Assembly (NCBI RefSeq): GCF_017315735.1
Contig: NZ_JAFLRK010000025.1
Location: 1 to 48,796 of the forward strand
Source: Paracoccus shandongensis
Lineage (GTDB): Bacteria; Pseudomonadota; Alphaproteobacteria; Rhodobacterales; Rhodobacteraceae
DNA: 48,796 bases
Direction: 5' to 3'
Of the stretch, positions 8,367 through 20,480 are shown in pieces. Both the position numbers and the translations under genes were made by a program. The notes under the pieces are model-generated. The model did not search any database, was not told the origin of the DNA, and saw only the letters and a program-made list of their open reading frames with translations. How positions within the stretch are numbered: position 1 is the stretch's first letter; the number at the start of each line of letters is the position of its first letter.

Positions 8367-8767
8367 GGTGATCCTGTCAATCTCGTGTTCTTCTGCTCTG
8401 CCCTGCCCATAACAAGGGACAGGCTGTCCATGCAACTCACGACGGCGTTTCGCGTTCACTTTGCCCTTGACCAGGGGCCGTCCGGGGCACATCTGCAAGG
8501 TCATGGCCCCCGTCCTGCGCCCCTGCTGCCAAAAAGCGCGCCGCCCTCTGCGGCGGCCCGCGCATCTGTGCCGGGGCCGGGGCGACCGGGCCTGCCGCTG
8601 CCACCAGGACGCGCGCCCCCTTATTGCCCGTCCCCGCCATGCGCCGCGTATCGACCCGCGCGCCCTGATCGCCGCGCAACTTCCCCGGCAGGCGCCCACC
8701 CGCCCGCAGGCGCCGCCCCGTTTCCTGAACCCGTCCTGCACCCGCCGCATGATCTCAGGAAACCATC
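8367..8767. other. 401-base gap between divergent ykuD-type and copper ATPase genes
   Basis: This gap must hold the promoters of two divergent genes. I see no clear CueR/HmrR operator (the CCTTCC-N7-GGAAGG type dyad expected before copper ATPases is absent). The right-hand 300 bases are very GC-rich and hold an open plus-strand frame described in the next entry. No RNA gene or terminator is recognised. Confidence 0.5.

Positions 8768-8787
<20 letters not shown>
8461..8787 (+). CDS. Possible small Cys/Arg/Pro-rich protein upstream of the copper ATPase
   Basis: An open frame of 108 codons from a TTG at 8461, or 94 codons from the ATG at 8503, overlapping the ATPase start by 20 bases. Third positions are about 85% G/C over the part before the ATPase, higher than the other two positions, which is the pattern of coding DNA here. 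The product would be rich in Arg and Pro and carries a CC pair, a CRC pair and further single cysteines, conceivably able to bind copper. Against it: no recognised family, no strong ribosome binding site, and GC-rich non-coding DNA often stays open by chance. Confidence 0.2.
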
Positions 8788-11020
<2,233 letters not shown>

Positions 11021-11026
11021 GCGGGC

Positions 11027-11500
11027 CTAGTGGCCCTTGTGGCCCCCATGGCCCGCGTGGCTTTCGGGGGCCGCCTCGGTCCGGTCATTGTCCAGCGCGG
11101 CCTCGACCTGCTGCGTCCCGCAGTCCCCGAAGTCCAGCGTCAGGACGATGCTGTCGCCATCCGCCAGGGGCTTGACCAGCCCCATCAGCATCACATGGTC
11201 GCCGCCCCGCGCCAGGGCATGTTCGCCGCCCGCCGGAATGTCGATGCCGCCTTCGATCTTCTGCATCTTCATCACGCCGCCTTCCTCGACATTGGTATGC
11301 AGGTCCACCATGGCGGCCGCGTCCGAGGACACGCCGGTCAGGCGGCAGTCGGTCGCGCCCCGGTTCTCGACCACCATGAAGGCGGCGGCGGTCTTGGGAT
11401 TGGCGCTGCGCACATAAGCGTCGCGGATCGCCAGCCCGTCCTGGGCCAGGGCAACGGCGGGCGTGACAAGCGCCAGCGCGGCCAGGGTCATGCGGATCAT
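11027..11500 (-). CDS. Periplasmic copper chaperone, PCuAC family
   Basis: A 157-residue secreted protein. A signal peptide (MIRMTLAALALVTPAVALAQ) supports the ATG at 11500, which is preceded by AGAAGGA; the frame is open further upstream but without a signal. The Cu(I)-binding pattern of the PCuAC family, H(M)X10MX21HXM, can be matched by HTNVEEGGVMKMQKI followed by GGDHVMLMGL. The C-terminus adds a histidine-rich tail (ESHAGHGGHKGH) that could bind Cu(II), as in several members. PCuAC delivers copper to the CuA or CuB centres of cytochrome oxidase. It converges on the copper ATPase gene. Confidence 0.9.
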   Translation of the reverse strand: MIRMTLAALALVTPAVALAQDGLAIRDAYVRSANPKTAAAFMVVENRGATDCRLTGVSSDAAAMVDLHTNVEEGGVMKMQKIEGGIDIPAGGEHALARGGDHVMLMGLVKPLADGDSIVLTLDFGDCGTQQVEAALDNDRTEAAPESHAGHGGHKGH

Positions 11501-11580
11501 CGTTCTTGTCCTTCTGAGGCGAAACTCTCGCAGCGTGGCGCGACCATCACCGAAGGACGCGCGGAAGGCAACGGACATGC

Positions 11581-11608
11581 AAAAGCCCCGCCGCTTGAAC
11601 GACGGGGC
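11581..11608 (-). terminator. Intrinsic terminator of rpmB
   Basis: On the minus strand, GCCCCGTCG, a 6-base loop and CGGCGGGGC (one G-U pair) are followed by TTTT. It lies 25 bases after the rpmB stop and before the PCuAC gene, so the PCuAC gene should have its own promoter in 11501-11580. Confidence 0.8.
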
Positions 11609-11632
11609 ATATTGCCGCAACCGGGGGCCGGA

Positions 11633-11923
11633 TCAGGCCTGGGGCGCTTGGGCCTTGGCGATCTCGCGCTTGATCTTCAGCGCGCGGTCGGACAGCTCGT
11701 CGTCCTTGGCCTTGGCCAGGAAGGCGTCCAGCCCGCCGCGGTGATCGACCGAGCGCAGCGCCGCCGCCGAGATGCGCAGCGAATAGCCACGGTTCAGCTT
11801 TTCCGACAGCAACGTGACCTCGTTCAGGTTCGGCAGGAACCGGCGACGGGTCTTGTTGTTGGCATGGCTGACATTGTTGCCGGACATCGGGCCTTTGCCG
11901 GTCAGTTCGCAGACGCGCGACAT
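11633..11923 (-). CDS. rpmB: 50S ribosomal protein L28
   Basis: A 96-residue basic protein that matches L28 of alphaproteobacteria along its whole length. It begins [20 protein letters not shown] and continues with the conserved [11 protein letters not shown], followed by the [14 protein letters not shown] segment. L28 belongs to the large ribosomal subunit. It stands alone as a single-gene unit on the minus strand, with a clear terminator just downstream. The alphaproteobacterial form carries a C-terminal extension relative to the 78-residue E. coli protein, and that is seen here. Confidence 0.96.
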   Translation of the reverse strand: MSRVCELTGKGPMSGNNVSHANNKTRRRFLPNLNEVTLLSEKLNRGYSLRISAAALRSVDHRGGLDAFLAKAKDDELSDRALKIKREIAKAQAPQA

Positions 11924-12072
11924 GGTGTTGATCCTTCGTCTTTGCTATGCGGGCGGTCCCGGCGGGGGTTCCGGCCCAAAGTGAAAAGGCGCCGCGAGGC
12001 AGCGCCCGGAATTCCGTTTGCGCGTCCCTAATGGAAGCCGAACGCCTCGTCAACCGGGAATCAGCTTTCCAG

Positions 12073-12122
12073 CCCTTTCACCTTGGCTCAAATATCCCGG
12101 GGGTCCGGGGGCTGGCCCCCGG
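12073..12122 (+). repeat. Dispersed intergenic repeat, copy B
   Basis: The plus strand reads TTTCACCTTGGCTCAAATATCC and then CGGGGGTCCGGGGGCTGGCCCCCGG, a GC-rich inverted repeat. It shares the AAATATCC core and the GGGGGTCCGGGGGC block with the minus-strand copy at 25160-25215. It lies just beyond the ada stop. Unlike the other four copies, it points against the gene it follows. Confidence 0.55.
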
Positions 12123-12138
12123 CCACCGCGGGACGCAA

Positions 12139-13203
12139 TCAGGCATAGCGCCGCTCGATCGCGATCAGCTTTTCCTTGCGCCACAGCCCGCCCGCATAGC
12201 CCGTCAGCGTGCCGTCCGCGCCGATCACCCGGTGGCAGGGCACCACCAGGGCGATGCGGTTGGTGGCATTGGCGCGGGCCACGGCGCGGATGGCCGTGGG
12301 ACGGTCGATGCTGGCGGCCAGTTGCAGATAGCTGCGCGTCTGGCCCGCCGGAATGTCCTGCAAGGCGCGCCAGACCTGCTGCTGGAAAGGCGTGCCGTGC
12401 AGGGTGACGGGAACGTCCAGAAACGGGGCGTTTCCGGCGAAATAGGCCGCAAGCTGTGCCTCGGTCCGGTCGTGGACGGGCGTGCGGCCCAGGCCGACAC
12501 GGCCGCCCACATGGGCGGACAAGCGGCGCAGCCCCTCGGGCAGGGCCTTGCGGTCGATGAATTCCAGCAGGTGCAGCGTCGAGGTGTCGGCAATGGCGAT
12601 CATCCCGCCCAGGGGCGTGTCGATCCAGTCTGCCAGCAGGTCCGACCCCTGCCGCATCCGGTGCGGGGCATGGCCGAACAGCCGCGCGAAGGCCGCCCGG
12701 AAGCCCGATGCCGAATCGAAGCCGGCCTCCAGTTGCGCGTCGATCATCGGCGATCCTTTCACCAGGCTGGCCATCCCGCCCCGCAGCCGCGCGGCGCGGG
12801 CCATCTCCAGGAAGCTTTGTCCGAAATGCCGTTTGAAGGCCCGCCGCACGGTCGAGGGGTCGTGCCCAAGCGCCAGAAGGTCGGCTTCGGACCAGCGGTG
12901 GCCGGGGCGTTCGTCCAGCCGCGCCATCAGGTCGCGGACCAGCGGCTCGCCCTCGGCCGTCGCGCCCAGCGGGTGACAGCGGCGGCAGGGGCGAAAGCCC
13001 GCGGCCTGCGCGGCATCGGGCGTGGCAAACCAGCGGCAGTTCCGGGCCAGCGGCTTGCGCGCCGGACAGGTCAGGCGGCAGAAGATGCCGGTGGTCGTGA
13101 CGCCGACCAGGGCGCGGCCTTCCCAAGCGGGATCCCGCGCCACCAGCGCGGCATAAAGCGTATCGGTATCGGGCAGGTCCAGCATGTCGTTCACCTTCTC
13201 CAT
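12139..13203 (-). CDS. ada: Ada: DNA alkylation repair methyltransferase and transcription activator
   Basis: A 354-residue bifunctional protein. The N-terminal zinc domain has FCRLTCPARKP and FRPCRRCHP, supplying four cysteines, one of which accepts methyl groups from DNA phosphotriesters. An AraC-type helix-turn-helix region follows (about residues 90-180). The C-terminal O6-methylguanine methyltransferase domain has the PCHRVIG active site. Methylated Ada normally activates its own gene and other repair genes. The frame allows ATG starts at residues 1 and 7; the second (MLDLPDTDTLY) is also plausible. It appears to be a single-gene unit here, with no alkB beside it. Confidence 0.94.
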   Translation of the reverse strand: MEKVNDMLDLPDTDTLYAALVARDPAWEGRALVGVTTTGIFCRLTCPARKPLARNCRWFATPDAAQAAGFRPCRRCHPLGATAEGEPLVRDLMARLDERPGHRWSEADLLALGHDPSTVRRAFKRHFGQSFLEMARAARLRGGMASLVKGSPMIDAQLEAGFDSASGFRAAFARLFGHAPHRMRQGSDLLADWIDTPLGGMIAIADTSTLHLLEFIDRKALPEGLRRLSAHVGGRVGLGRTPVHDRTEAQLAAYFAGNAPFLDVPVTLHGTPFQQQVWRALQDIPAGQTRSYLQLAASIDRPTAIRAVARANATNRIALVVPCHRVIGADGTLTGYAGGLWRKEKLIAIERRYA

Positions 13204-13254
13204 GCCTTGACCCTAACCGATTCGCAGGGGCGCGTGGGCCGCGAAATCGGGCGT

Positions 13255-14223
13255 TTATTTCTGCCGCGCCAGCCAGCCCAGCATCTCATGCGCGGCCTCG
13301 GCCGGGGCGGCGCGGCCACCCGCCACGGCATCCCCCAATCCCGCCAGCCGGTCCCGCGCGGCGGGCGTGTCCAGCCGCGCCAGCAGGCCCGCGCGCACAT
13401 CGGCCAGGAACCAGTGGCGCGCCTGCTCTGCCCGGTTGGCCGCGAAATGCCCGTGTTCCCGGCGCCATTCGGCCAGCGCCTGCATCTCCTCCCACGCCTT
13501 CGCCAGACCGTCCCCGGTGGCGGCGGATACCGGCAGCGCCTTGGGAAAGCCCTGCGGATCCTGCGGGCGCTTCCTCAGCAGCCGCAGCGCGCCCGCGTAA
13601 TCGGCCACCGTGCGGCGTGCGGTGCCCAGCAGGTCGCCATCGGCCTTGTTGACCAGGATCAGGTCGGCCATCTCCATGATGCCGCGCTTGACGCCCTGCA
13701 ATTCGTCGCCGCCCGCAGGCGCCAGCAGCAGCACGAACAGGTCGCACATCTCGGCCACCAGGGTTTCGGACTGGCCCACCCCCACCGTCTCGATCAGCAC
13801 CACGTCATAGCCCGCGGCCTCGCACAGCCGGATCGCCTCTCGCGTGCGCCGCGCCACGCCGCCCAGTTGCGCGCTGGACGGCGTGGGGCGGATAAAGGCC
13901 ATGGGGTTGCGGGCCAGCGTTTCCATCCGCGTCTTGTCGCCCAGGATCGACCCGCCCGACCGCGCGGACGAGGGGTCCACCGCCAGCACCGCCACGCGCA
14001 GGCCCGCTTTGGTCAGCATGGTCCCGAAGGCCTCGATGAAGGTGGACTTGCCCACCCCCGGCGTGCCCGACAGCCCGATCCGCAACGCCTGACGATCCGG
14101 CAGGTCCGCCAGCAGCGCCACGGCCCGGGCACGGTGGTCGGGCCGTGTCGATTCGATCAGCGTGATCGCCCGCGACAGGGCGCGGCGGTCCTTGGCGACC
14201 AGGGGTTCGATAAGCTCATCCAT
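13255..14223 (-). CDS. meaB: MeaB/ArgK-type GTPase (methylmalonyl-CoA mutase chaperone)
   Basis: A 322-residue P-loop GTPase of the G3E class. It shows Walker [11 protein letters not shown], the conserved [20 protein letters not shown] segment in two parts, the [10 protein letters not shown] switch region and the NKADGD base-recognition motif. MeaB protects and reloads the B12-dependent methylmalonyl-CoA mutase. The start is the ATG at 14223 ([12 protein letters not shown]); the frame extends upstream, but that part is arginine-rich and unlike the family. The mutase genes are not beside it, which is not unusual. The divergent neighbour is a thioredoxin-like gene. Confidence 0.93.
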   Translation of the reverse strand: MDELIEPLVAKDRRALSRAITLIESTRPDHRARAVALLADLPDRQALRIGLSGTPGVGKSTFIEAFGTMLTKAGLRVAVLAVDPSSARSGGSILGDKTRMETLARNPMAFIRPTPSSAQLGGVARRTREAIRLCEAAGYDVVLIETVGVGQSETLVAEMCDLFVLLLAPAGGDELQGVKRGIMEMADLILVNKADGDLLGTARRTVADYAGALRLLRKRPQDPQGFPKALPVSAATGDGLAKAWEEMQALAEWRREHGHFAANRAEQARHWFLADVRAGLLARLDTPAARDRLAGLGDAVAGGRAAPAEAAHEMLGWLARQK

Positions 14224-14288
14224 GGGCCCATGGGATAGGGGGCGGCGCGGCGATTGCCAAGCCGCCCCTGCGGCCCGATAATGCCGCC

Positions 14289-14630
14289 ATGATCCGCGTC
14301 CTTGCCGTGCTTGCCCTGACCGCCCTGCCCGCCGGTGCCGAACCCCTGCGCCTGCTGATGGTGGAAAAGGAGGGCTGCGTTTATTGCGCCGCCTGGGACC
14401 GCAGCATCGGCCCGGGCTATGCCGCATCCGAACAGGGCCAAGCCGCGCCCTTGGTGCGGGTGGACATCCACGGCCCCTGGCCCGACGGGCTGGCCCTGGC
14501 GCGCAGGCCCTTCGTCACGCCGACCTTCATCCTGCTGGACGGCGGATCCGAGGTGGGGCGGCTGGAAGGCCACATGAGCCCCGCGCAGTTCTGGCCGGCC
14601 CTTGACACCCTGCTGGACCAGGCCCGCTGA
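14289..14630 (+). CDS. Periplasmic thioredoxin-like protein (SoxS-like)
   Basis: A 113-residue protein with a short signal peptide (cut likely after PAGA, near residue 17) and a thioredoxin-like fold. The redox motif is EGCVYCAAW (CVYC) and the cis-proline loop is VTPTF, both in the expected order. The length and CxxC context resemble the small periplasmic thioredoxins called SoxS in Paracoccus, but no sulfur-oxidation genes lie nearby, so the role cannot be assigned to that pathway. It probably reduces or isomerises disulfides in the periplasm. serS follows on the same strand, 67 bases downstream. Confidence 0.8.
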   Translation: MIRVLAVLALTALPAGAEPLRLLMVEKEGCVYCAAWDRSIGPGYAASEQGQAAPLVRVDIHGPWPDGLALARRPFVTPTFILLDGGSEVGRLEGHMSPAQFWPALDTLLDQAR

Positions 14631-14697
14631 CCGGGCTTTCGCAAGGCCATCGCATCGGCTAGTCACCGGGCAACGCTTTCAGTCTAGGGTGACGATC

Positions 14698-15990
14698 ATG
14701 CATGACATCCGTGCCATCCGGGAAAACCCCGCAGGTTTCGACGCGGCCCTGTCGCGGCGCGGGGTCGCGCCGATGTCGGACCGCATCCTGTCGCTGGACG
14801 CCGACCGCCGCGCCCGGATCGTCGCGGCGGAAACCGCCCAGGCCGACCAGAACCGAGCCAGCAAGGACGTGGGCGCCGCCAAGGCGCGCGGCGACGATGC
14901 GGAATTCGAACGCCTGCGCGCGCTGGTGGCCGAGAAGAAGGCCGACGTGACCCGGATGCAGGCCGAAGCCTCGCTTCTGGACGGCCGGTTGCGCGACCTG
15001 CTGATGGAAATCCCGAACCTGCCGCTGGACAGCGTGCCGGACGGCCGTGATGAGGCCGACAACGTCGAACTGCGCCGCTGGGGCAGCCCGCGCGCCTTCG
15101 ACTTCACCCCCGTCGAGCATTTCGAGATCGCGGGCGTGAAACCCGGCATGGACTTCGAGACCGCCGCCAAGCTCTCGGGCAGCCGTTTCGTGGTGCTGAA
15201 GGGCGGCGTGGCGCGCATCCACCGCGCGCTGGCGCAGTTCATGCTGGACCTGCATGTGGACCGCCACGGCCTTCAGGAAACCTGGGCGCCGGTGCTGGTC
15301 CTGGAAAACATGATGGTGGGCACCGGGCAACTGCCGAAATTCGGCGAGGACAGCTATCTGACGCGCGAAGGCTATTGGCTGATCCCCACGTCCGAGGTCA
15401 CGCTGACCAACACCGTCCACGGCGACCTGGTGGACCACGCCACCCTGCCCCGCCGCATGGTCGCCCATTCGCAATGCTTCCGGTCCGAGGCCGGCAGCGC
15501 GGGCCGCGACACCACCGGCATGCTGCGCCAGCACCAGTTCGAGAAGGTCGAGATGGTGTCCATCACCGACGCCGACACGGGCGTTGACGAACACGCCCGC
15601 ATGACCCGCTGCGCCGAGGCCGTGCTGGAGGCGCTGGAGCTGCCCTATCGCACCATCGTCCTTTGCACCGGCGACATGGGCTTTGGCGCGCGCATCACCC
15701 ATGACATCGAGGTCTGGCTGCCCGGCCAGGACAAATACCGCGAGATCAGCAGCGTCAGTTACTGCGGCGATTTCCAGGCGCGGCGGATGAACGCGCGCTA
15801 TCGGTCCGACAGGACCGGCAAGCCTGAATTCGTCCATACGCTGAACGGGTCGGGCCTGGCCGTGGGGCGCACGCTGATCGCGGTGCTGGAAAACGGCCAA
15901 GGGGCGGACGGGTCGGTCACGCTGCCCGCCGCGCTGCATCCCTATCTGGGCGGGGCGACCCGGCTGGACGCGGAGGGCCAGCTGGTCTGA
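14698..15990 (+). CDS. serS: Serine--tRNA ligase
   Basis: A 430-residue class II aminoacyl-tRNA synthetase of normal length. It has the N-terminal coiled-coil arm (about residues 30-105), which reads the long variable arm of tRNA-Ser, and the catalytic core: [11 protein letters not shown], motif 2 [20 protein letters not shown], and motif 3 [12 protein letters not shown] near the end. It charges tRNA-Ser and, as a first step, tRNA-Sec where present. The start is the ATG at 14698 ([11 protein letters not shown]), the usual N-terminus; the frame is open upstream without family similarity. Confidence 0.97.
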   Translation: MHDIRAIRENPAGFDAALSRRGVAPMSDRILSLDADRRARIVAAETAQADQNRASKDVGAAKARGDDAEFERLRALVAEKKADVTRMQAEASLLDGRLRDLLMEIPNLPLDSVPDGRDEADNVELRRWGSPRAFDFTPVEHFEIAGVKPGMDFETAAKLSGSRFVVLKGGVARIHRALAQFMLDLHVDRHGLQETWAPVLVLENMMVGTGQLPKFGEDSYLTREGYWLIPTSEVTLTNTVHGDLVDHATLPRRMVAHSQCFRSEAGSAGRDTTGMLRQHQFEKVEMVSITDADTGVDEHARMTRCAEAVLEALELPYRTIVLCTGDMGFGARITHDIEVWLPGQDKYREISSVSYCGDFQARRMNARYRSDRTGKPEFVHTLNGSGLAVGRTLIAVLENGQGADGSVTLPAALHPYLGGATRLDAEGQLV

Positions 15991-16041
15991 CCACAAGCGC
16001 GTGAAGCCGCGATTGCGGCAGGGCGCGCCGAAACTGGGCGC

Positions 16042-16809
16042 GTGCCCTGGGCGTTTGCCCGCATGGCGCGCGCGGCAGAGATCCTTTACCTGGCTTCGGT
16101 GACGATCTTCGTCGCCAGCAGCGCCGTTCTGGCGACCCTGGGCCGTCCGGCGGCCCAGATCGCCGCGCCGATCCTGCCTCAAGCCCATTCCTATGGCCCG
16201 CTGGAGCTTGGCCCAAGCCTGCCCATGGCGACCCTGCCGCAGCTTTATGTCCAGCCGCAGAACCCGCTGATGTGGATGCTGCTGGCCGCGCTGTGGCTGG
16301 CGTTGCTGGCCGACGGGATCGGGCAATACCTGGACCCCTCGGACCATGGCCCGCATCCCGCCTGGCTGCCCCTCAGCCTTGCCTTGCTGGGGGGCGCGCT
16401 GTGGCCCTGGCTGGTGGGGGTTCACAAGCCGCTTGCCACGCTGGGCGCGCTGCTGATGCTGACCGCCGCCTTGTCGGGCGCCATGCGCGCCCGCGGCCAG
16501 AGGCGTCCCGCGCCGGGCTTCCTGGCGGGGTGGAGCCTTGCGCTTGGCACCGCGACGCTGGCAAGCCTGATCGGCGCGCCGCTGGACCTGACCACCCCGC
16601 AGACGGCCATCGTGGCGATCCTGCCCGGCGCGGTGATCGGGATGTTCGCCCAGGAACGGCTGGACGGGTCGCTGGCCTTTTCGCTGGCGATGATCTGGGC
16701 CTTTTGCGCGGTGGCCGTGACCACCATGGCCAGCAGCCCCGGCGTGGCCCTGGCCGCGATCATCGGCATATCCGGCATGGGGGTCGTGTTCGTGCGCGCC
16801 GCGACGTAG
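16042..16809 (+). CDS. Uncharacterised inner-membrane protein (about 7 helices)
   Basis: A 255-residue hydrophobic protein with about seven predicted helices. A first hydrophobic segment near residues 11-32 is followed by a periplasm-like stretch rich in Pro and Leu (about 37-75), and then by six closely spaced helices. I do not recognise a family. The start may be the GTG at 16042 or the ATG at 16063; neither has a strong ribosome binding site. It lies 51 bases after serS and converges on der. Codon use matches its neighbours. Confidence 0.7.
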   Translation: MPWAFARMARAAEILYLASVTIFVASSAVLATLGRPAAQIAAPILPQAHSYGPLELGPSLPMATLPQLYVQPQNPLMWMLLAALWLALLADGIGQYLDPSDHGPHPAWLPLSLALLGGALWPWLVGVHKPLATLGALLMLTAALSGAMRARGQRRPAPGFLAGWSLALGTATLASLIGAPLDLTTPQTAIVAILPGAVIGMFAQERLDGSLAFSLAMIWAFCAVAVTTMASSPGVALAAIIGISGMGVVFVRAAT

Positions 16810-16839
16810 GGCAAGGCCACCCTGCAGGGGATCCCGGCC

Positions 16840-18324
16840 TTACGCTTCCTTCGGCTTCTGCCGGTTCCTGTGCTTGGACAGCGCGCCCGACTGGTTGATC
16901 TTCTTGGCCTTTTCCTTGAAGGGGTTGTCGCCCCCCTGGTCGCGGAAGAACAGCCGGATGGGCGTGCCGGGCATGTCGAAATCGGCCCGCAGCCCGTTCA
17001 CCAGATACCGCTGATAGCTGTCGGGCAGCTTGTCGGTATGCGTGGCCTTGACGATGAAGGCGGGGGGCCGGGTCTTCACCTGCGTCATGTAGCGCAGCCG
17101 GATCCGGCGTCCGCCCGGCGCGGGGGGCGGATGGCTTTCGGTCATCGCGCCCAGCCACTGGTTCAGCCGCGCGGTGGAAATGCGGCGGTTCCAGACCTCG
17201 TGCGCCTTGAGGATCGCGGCGTGCAGCCGGTCCAGCCCCTTGCCGGTGCGGGCGGACACCGTGACCAAGGGCGCGCCCTTCAGCTGCGGCAGCAGCTTTT
17301 CAAAGTTCGCGCGCAACTCGTTCAGCTTCTGGGGCTTGTCGTCTTCCAGATCCCATTTGTTCGCGGCGATCACGACCGCGCGCCCCTCGGTTTCCGCGAA
17401 ATCGGCGATGCGCAGATCCTGTTGTTCAAACGGGATGGCCACGTCCAGCAGGACCACCACCACCTCGGCAAAGCGGACGGCGCGCAACCCGTCGGCCACG
17501 GACAGTTTTTCCACCTTGTCCGTGACCTTGGCCCGCTTGCGCATCCCTGCCGTGTCGAAGATCCGCATGGGCGTGCCCATGAAGGTGGTCGCCACGCTGA
17601 TCGAATCGCGGGTGATCCCGGCCTCGGGGCCCGTCAGCAGGCGGTCTTCGCCGATGATCTTGTTGATCAGGGTGGACTTGCCCGCATTGGGCCGCCCGAT
17701 CACCGCCAGTTGCAGCGGGCGCGCGGCGGAGGGGCGCCAATCCTCGGCCCCCTCGCCGGTCTCGGCGTCCTCGTCCGAGATGTCGATGTCGGTCTCGGCG
17801 GCGATGGGCGTAGGGCGCTCGGCCTCGATCCGGTCGGCCAGGGGGACCAGGGCGCGATACAGGTCGTCCATCCCCTCGCCATGTTCGGCGCTGATGCGCA
17901 AGGGTTCGCCCAGGCCAAGGCCCCAGGCCTCCATCGCGCCGGATTCGCCCGCCCGGCCCTCGGCCTTGTTGGCGGCGACGATGACGTGCTTCGCGCGCTT
18001 GCGCAGGATGTCGGCGAAATATTCGTCCGCCGCCGTGACGCCCACGCGGGCGTCGATCACGAACAGGCAGATGTCGGCCTCGTCCACCGCGCGCTCGGTC
18101 AGGCGGCGCATCCGGCCTTGCAGGCTGTCGTCGTCGGCCATTTCCAGGCCCGCGCTGTCGATCACGACAAAGCGCAGATCGCCCAGGCGGGCCGCGCCTT
18201 CGCGCAGGTCGCGGGTGACGCCCGGCTGGTCGTCGACCAGGGCCAGCTTCTTGCCCACAAGGCGGTTGAACAGGGTCGATTTGCCGACATTGGGCCGACC
18301 GACGATGGCAAGTGTGAAGGTCAT
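16840..18324 (-). CDS. der: Ribosome assembly GTPase Der (EngA)
   Basis: A 494-residue protein with the two tandem GTPase domains that define Der, plus the C-terminal KH-like domain. Domain 1 starts with [15 protein letters not shown] and has NKAEG; domain 2 has [14 protein letters not shown] and ANKWDLE. Der acts late in 50S subunit assembly and is essential in most bacteria. An acidic linker of about 30 residues ([19 protein letters not shown]) separates the domains, typical of alphaproteobacteria. Its ATG overlaps the bamB stop by 4 bases; the bamB-der order is widely conserved. Confidence 0.96.
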   Translation of the reverse strand: MTFTLAIVGRPNVGKSTLFNRLVGKKLALVDDQPGVTRDLREGAARLGDLRFVVIDSAGLEMADDDSLQGRMRRLTERAVDEADICLFVIDARVGVTAADEYFADILRKRAKHVIVAANKAEGRAGESGAMEAWGLGLGEPLRISAEHGEGMDDLYRALVPLADRIEAERPTPIAAETDIDISDEDAETGEGAEDWRPSAARPLQLAVIGRPNAGKSTLINKIIGEDRLLTGPEAGITRDSISVATTFMGTPMRIFDTAGMRKRAKVTDKVEKLSVADGLRAVRFAEVVVVLLDVAIPFEQQDLRIADFAETEGRAVVIAANKWDLEDDKPQKLNELRANFEKLLPQLKGAPLVTVSARTGKGLDRLHAAILKAHEVWNRRISTARLNQWLGAMTESHPPPAPGGRRIRLRYMTQVKTRPPAFIVKATHTDKLPDSYQRYLVNGLRADFDMPGTPIRLFFRDQGGDNPFKEKAKKINQSGALSKHRNRQKPKEA

Positions 18325-19646
18325 CGGAACGCGTGCAGTTGGCCGCTGCGCGAGACGACATAGATCGTCTGGCCGGCAATGGCGGGGGCGGCGGCGGCAC
18401 CGCCGGGGATTTGCGCCTGGCCGACCAGGGCGCCCGAATTCGGATCAAACACCCGCATCACCCCATCCGAGGACACGACGAACAGCCGCCCCCCCGCCAG
18501 CACCGGGCCGAAATGGGCATGGATGCGGTCCTGCTTCTTGATCTTCTGCGTGGTGTAATAGGGCATGGGGACGCGCCAGATCACCCCGCCCGTCGCGGCG
18601 TCCAGGCGGATCAGTTCGGCCTGGTCATTGACGGCAAAGACCGACCCGCCCGCCACGACGACCGGGCTGTTGGCCCCGTCGCGCGCCGACCAGGCCTCGA
18701 TCCCGCTGTCCAGCTCGACCGCGTTGATGCGCCCCGAGGAGGTGCCGCCATAGACCCTGTTGCCCGCTATCACCGGATCGCCGGTCACGTCGCGGATGTT
18801 GGCGATGGCGCGGCCGGTGCGCATCCCGCCGATCTGCGCGGTCCACAAGGTCGCGCCGGTGTCCCGGTCGGCGGCCAGCATCTGGCCCGAGGCGAAGGGG
18901 AAGATCACCGTATCGCCCTGCACCGCCGGGACCGAGACCCCCATCACCCCCGCCGTCGAGGGCGTGCCGGATGTCTGCCACAGCACCTTGCCGTCGGATG
19001 CGCGCACCGCCCAGCCGATGTCGTTGCGGCCCAGCACATAAACCACGCCGTTCTGCACCGCCGGTCCGCCGCCGATGGGCGCATCGACCCGCTGGCGCCA
19101 CAAGATGCGGCCCGATGCGGCATCCATCGCGACCAGCTCGCCAAAGCCGCCGGTGGCATAGACCCGGCCCGCCTCATAGGCGAGGCCGCCGCCCGACACG
19201 CTGTCGCGCGTTTCCAGGGCGGGGGCGATGTCGGTCGTCCAGGCGGTCGCCCCGCCGGTGGTGGTCGCGGTGACGCGGGTGCGGCTGTCCAGGGTGAAGA
19301 CCAGCCCCCCGCCCACCACCGGATCGGCGCTGATGCGGTGGCGCTTGTCGCTGCCCTGGCCGATATCGGCGGTCCAGATGCGGCCGGTCCCCGCGCCCAG
19401 GGCCAGGTGGCCCGGCTGGTGCGCGGCATTGCCCGCCCGGTGCGTCCATTCGGCGTTCGTCACGGGCGCGGCCAGCCGCAGCGCGGTCGAGGTGACAGGC
19501 GCCGGGCCTTCGATGGCGGGGCCGTCGGGCGAGGTCACGGCCAAGGGATCAAGCCGCTGCCCGGGCAGGATCGTTTCCCGTTCACCGCAGGCCGTCATGC
19601 CAAGCGTGGCCGCCAGGGCCAGGGTCAGTCGCAGCGTGGCGGTCAT
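18321..19646 (-). CDS. bamB: Outer-membrane assembly lipoprotein BamB (PQQ-like propeller)
   Basis: A 441-residue lipoprotein: signal peptide with lipobox GMTAC (Cys20), then repeated beta-propeller blades of the PQQ type, seen as recurring AxDxxxGxxxW patterns such as [13 protein letters not shown] and [14 protein letters not shown]. BamB is part of the BAM complex that inserts beta-barrel proteins into the outer membrane. It lies between the YfgM-like gene (39 bases upstream) and der (4-base overlap), the same order as yfgM-bamB-der in enterobacteria, which supports both names. Confidence 0.93.
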   Translation of the reverse strand: MTATLRLTLALAATLGMTACGERETILPGQRLDPLAVTSPDGPAIEGPAPVTSTALRLAAPVTNAEWTHRAGNAAHQPGHLALGAGTGRIWTADIGQGSDKRHRISADPVVGGGLVFTLDSRTRVTATTTGGATAWTTDIAPALETRDSVSGGGLAYEAGRVYATGGFGELVAMDAASGRILWRQRVDAPIGGGPAVQNGVVYVLGRNDIGWAVRASDGKVLWQTSGTPSTAGVMGVSVPAVQGDTVIFPFASGQMLAADRDTGATLWTAQIGGMRTGRAIANIRDVTGDPVIAGNRVYGGTSSGRINAVELDSGIEAWSARDGANSPVVVAGGSVFAVNDQAELIRLDAATGGVIWRVPMPYYTTQKIKKQDRIHAHFGPVLAGGRLFVVSSDGVMRVFDPNSGALVGQAQIPGGAAAAPAIAGQTIYVVSRSGQLHAFR

Positions 19647-19685
19647 TCCTCGCCTCTCCCTCGTGTTCGTTCATTGGCCCGCGCG

Positions 19686-20354
19686 TCAGCCCGCGGGCAT
19701 ATTGTCGGACGGTTCCGGCTCATGGCCCAGGGCGATCATCATCTCGGACAGGCGCAGGCGCAAGGCTTCGGTCAGGCCGTCCTTTTGCTGGATCTGGCGG
19801 ATCAGGGTGACGGCATCGTCAGGCCGGCCCGCGCCGATCAGGGCGATGGCCTTCTGTTCCAGCGCCAGCAGTTCAAAGGGCGCGCCGGTGCGCGACAGGC
19901 GCGACAGGATCTCGTCGCGCTGCGCGGGGTCCATGGCTTCGCCCCCCAGCATGACCAGCTTCAGTTCCGCCAGGTCGTGCAGCACCGTGCCCGCCGCCTG
20001 GTCGCCCGCGACATTGCGCAGGGCCTCGGCCGCGGCGTCAATGCCGTCCTTTTCGGACCAGGCGCCTGCCGCCAGCAGCGCGGCCAGCACCCGGCGGCTG
20101 TCCGCGCCCTGCGGATCGACCTGCATGATCGCCGCCGGATCGCCTGACCCTTCCGCCGCCAGGATCGCGTCGCCCCAGGCCCGCGCCTGCGCATCGGCCC
20201 GCGACTGGCTGTATTCGCGCCAGATCACGCCCCCGACGATGCCCAGGATCACAAGGCCCGCGACCCATCCCCACCGGCGGAACAGCCGGAACAGGCGTTC
20301 GCGGCGCAGGTCGTCGAAGACCTCGTCGATGAAGTTGTCGTTCTGATTGGCCAT
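19686..20354 (-). CDS. YfgM-like membrane-anchored TPR protein
   Basis: A 222-residue protein with one N-terminal membrane helix (WGWVAGLVILGIVGGVIW, about residues 28-45) and a periplasmic domain of TPR-like helices of the TPR_21 type. It begins MANQNDNFIDEVFDDLRRER, typical of this family in alphaproteobacteria. YfgM in E. coli associates with the SecYEG translocon and periplasmic chaperones. bamB and der follow on the same strand as in E. coli. The role at the translocon is inferred from family and gene order. Confidence 0.85.
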   Translation of the reverse strand: MANQNDNFIDEVFDDLRRERLFRLFRRWGWVAGLVILGIVGGVIWREYSQSRADAQARAWGDAILAAEGSGDPAAIMQVDPQGADSRRVLAALLAAGAWSEKDGIDAAAEALRNVAGDQAAGTVLHDLAELKLVMLGGEAMDPAQRDEILSRLSRTGAPFELLALEQKAIALIGAGRPDDAVTLIRQIQQKDGLTEALRLRLSEMMIALGHEPEPSDNMPAG

Positions 20355-20434
20355 GCCCGCCTTCCGCAGATTTTCTTGCGCCCTGTCTTATACCGGCGCG
20401 GCGGGGAAAGCCAATGCCGATGCCAAGGATGTGC

Positions 20435-20459
20435 AAAGGCCCGGCGCTGCGGCCGGGCC
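20435..20459 (-). terminator. Probable terminator of sodB
   Basis: On the minus strand, GGCCCGGC, a 6-base loop and GCCGGGCC are followed by TTTGC. It lies 21 bases after the sodB stop. The T-run is short, so termination may be partial. Confidence 0.6.
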
Positions 20460-20480
20460 CCCATGGCGATGTTGCGGAAA

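Noticed and set aside
8460..8500. TTGACC at 8467 as part of a CueR/HmrR-type copper operator
   Set aside because: The dyad CCTTCC-N7-GGAAGG is absent and the spacer and -10 do not fit a MerR-class promoter.
11947..14238. A 763-codon plus-strand frame opposite ada and meaB
   Set aside because: Antisense to two recognisable genes with intact motifs; Arg/Gln/His/Pro-rich product typical of GC-rich shadow frames.
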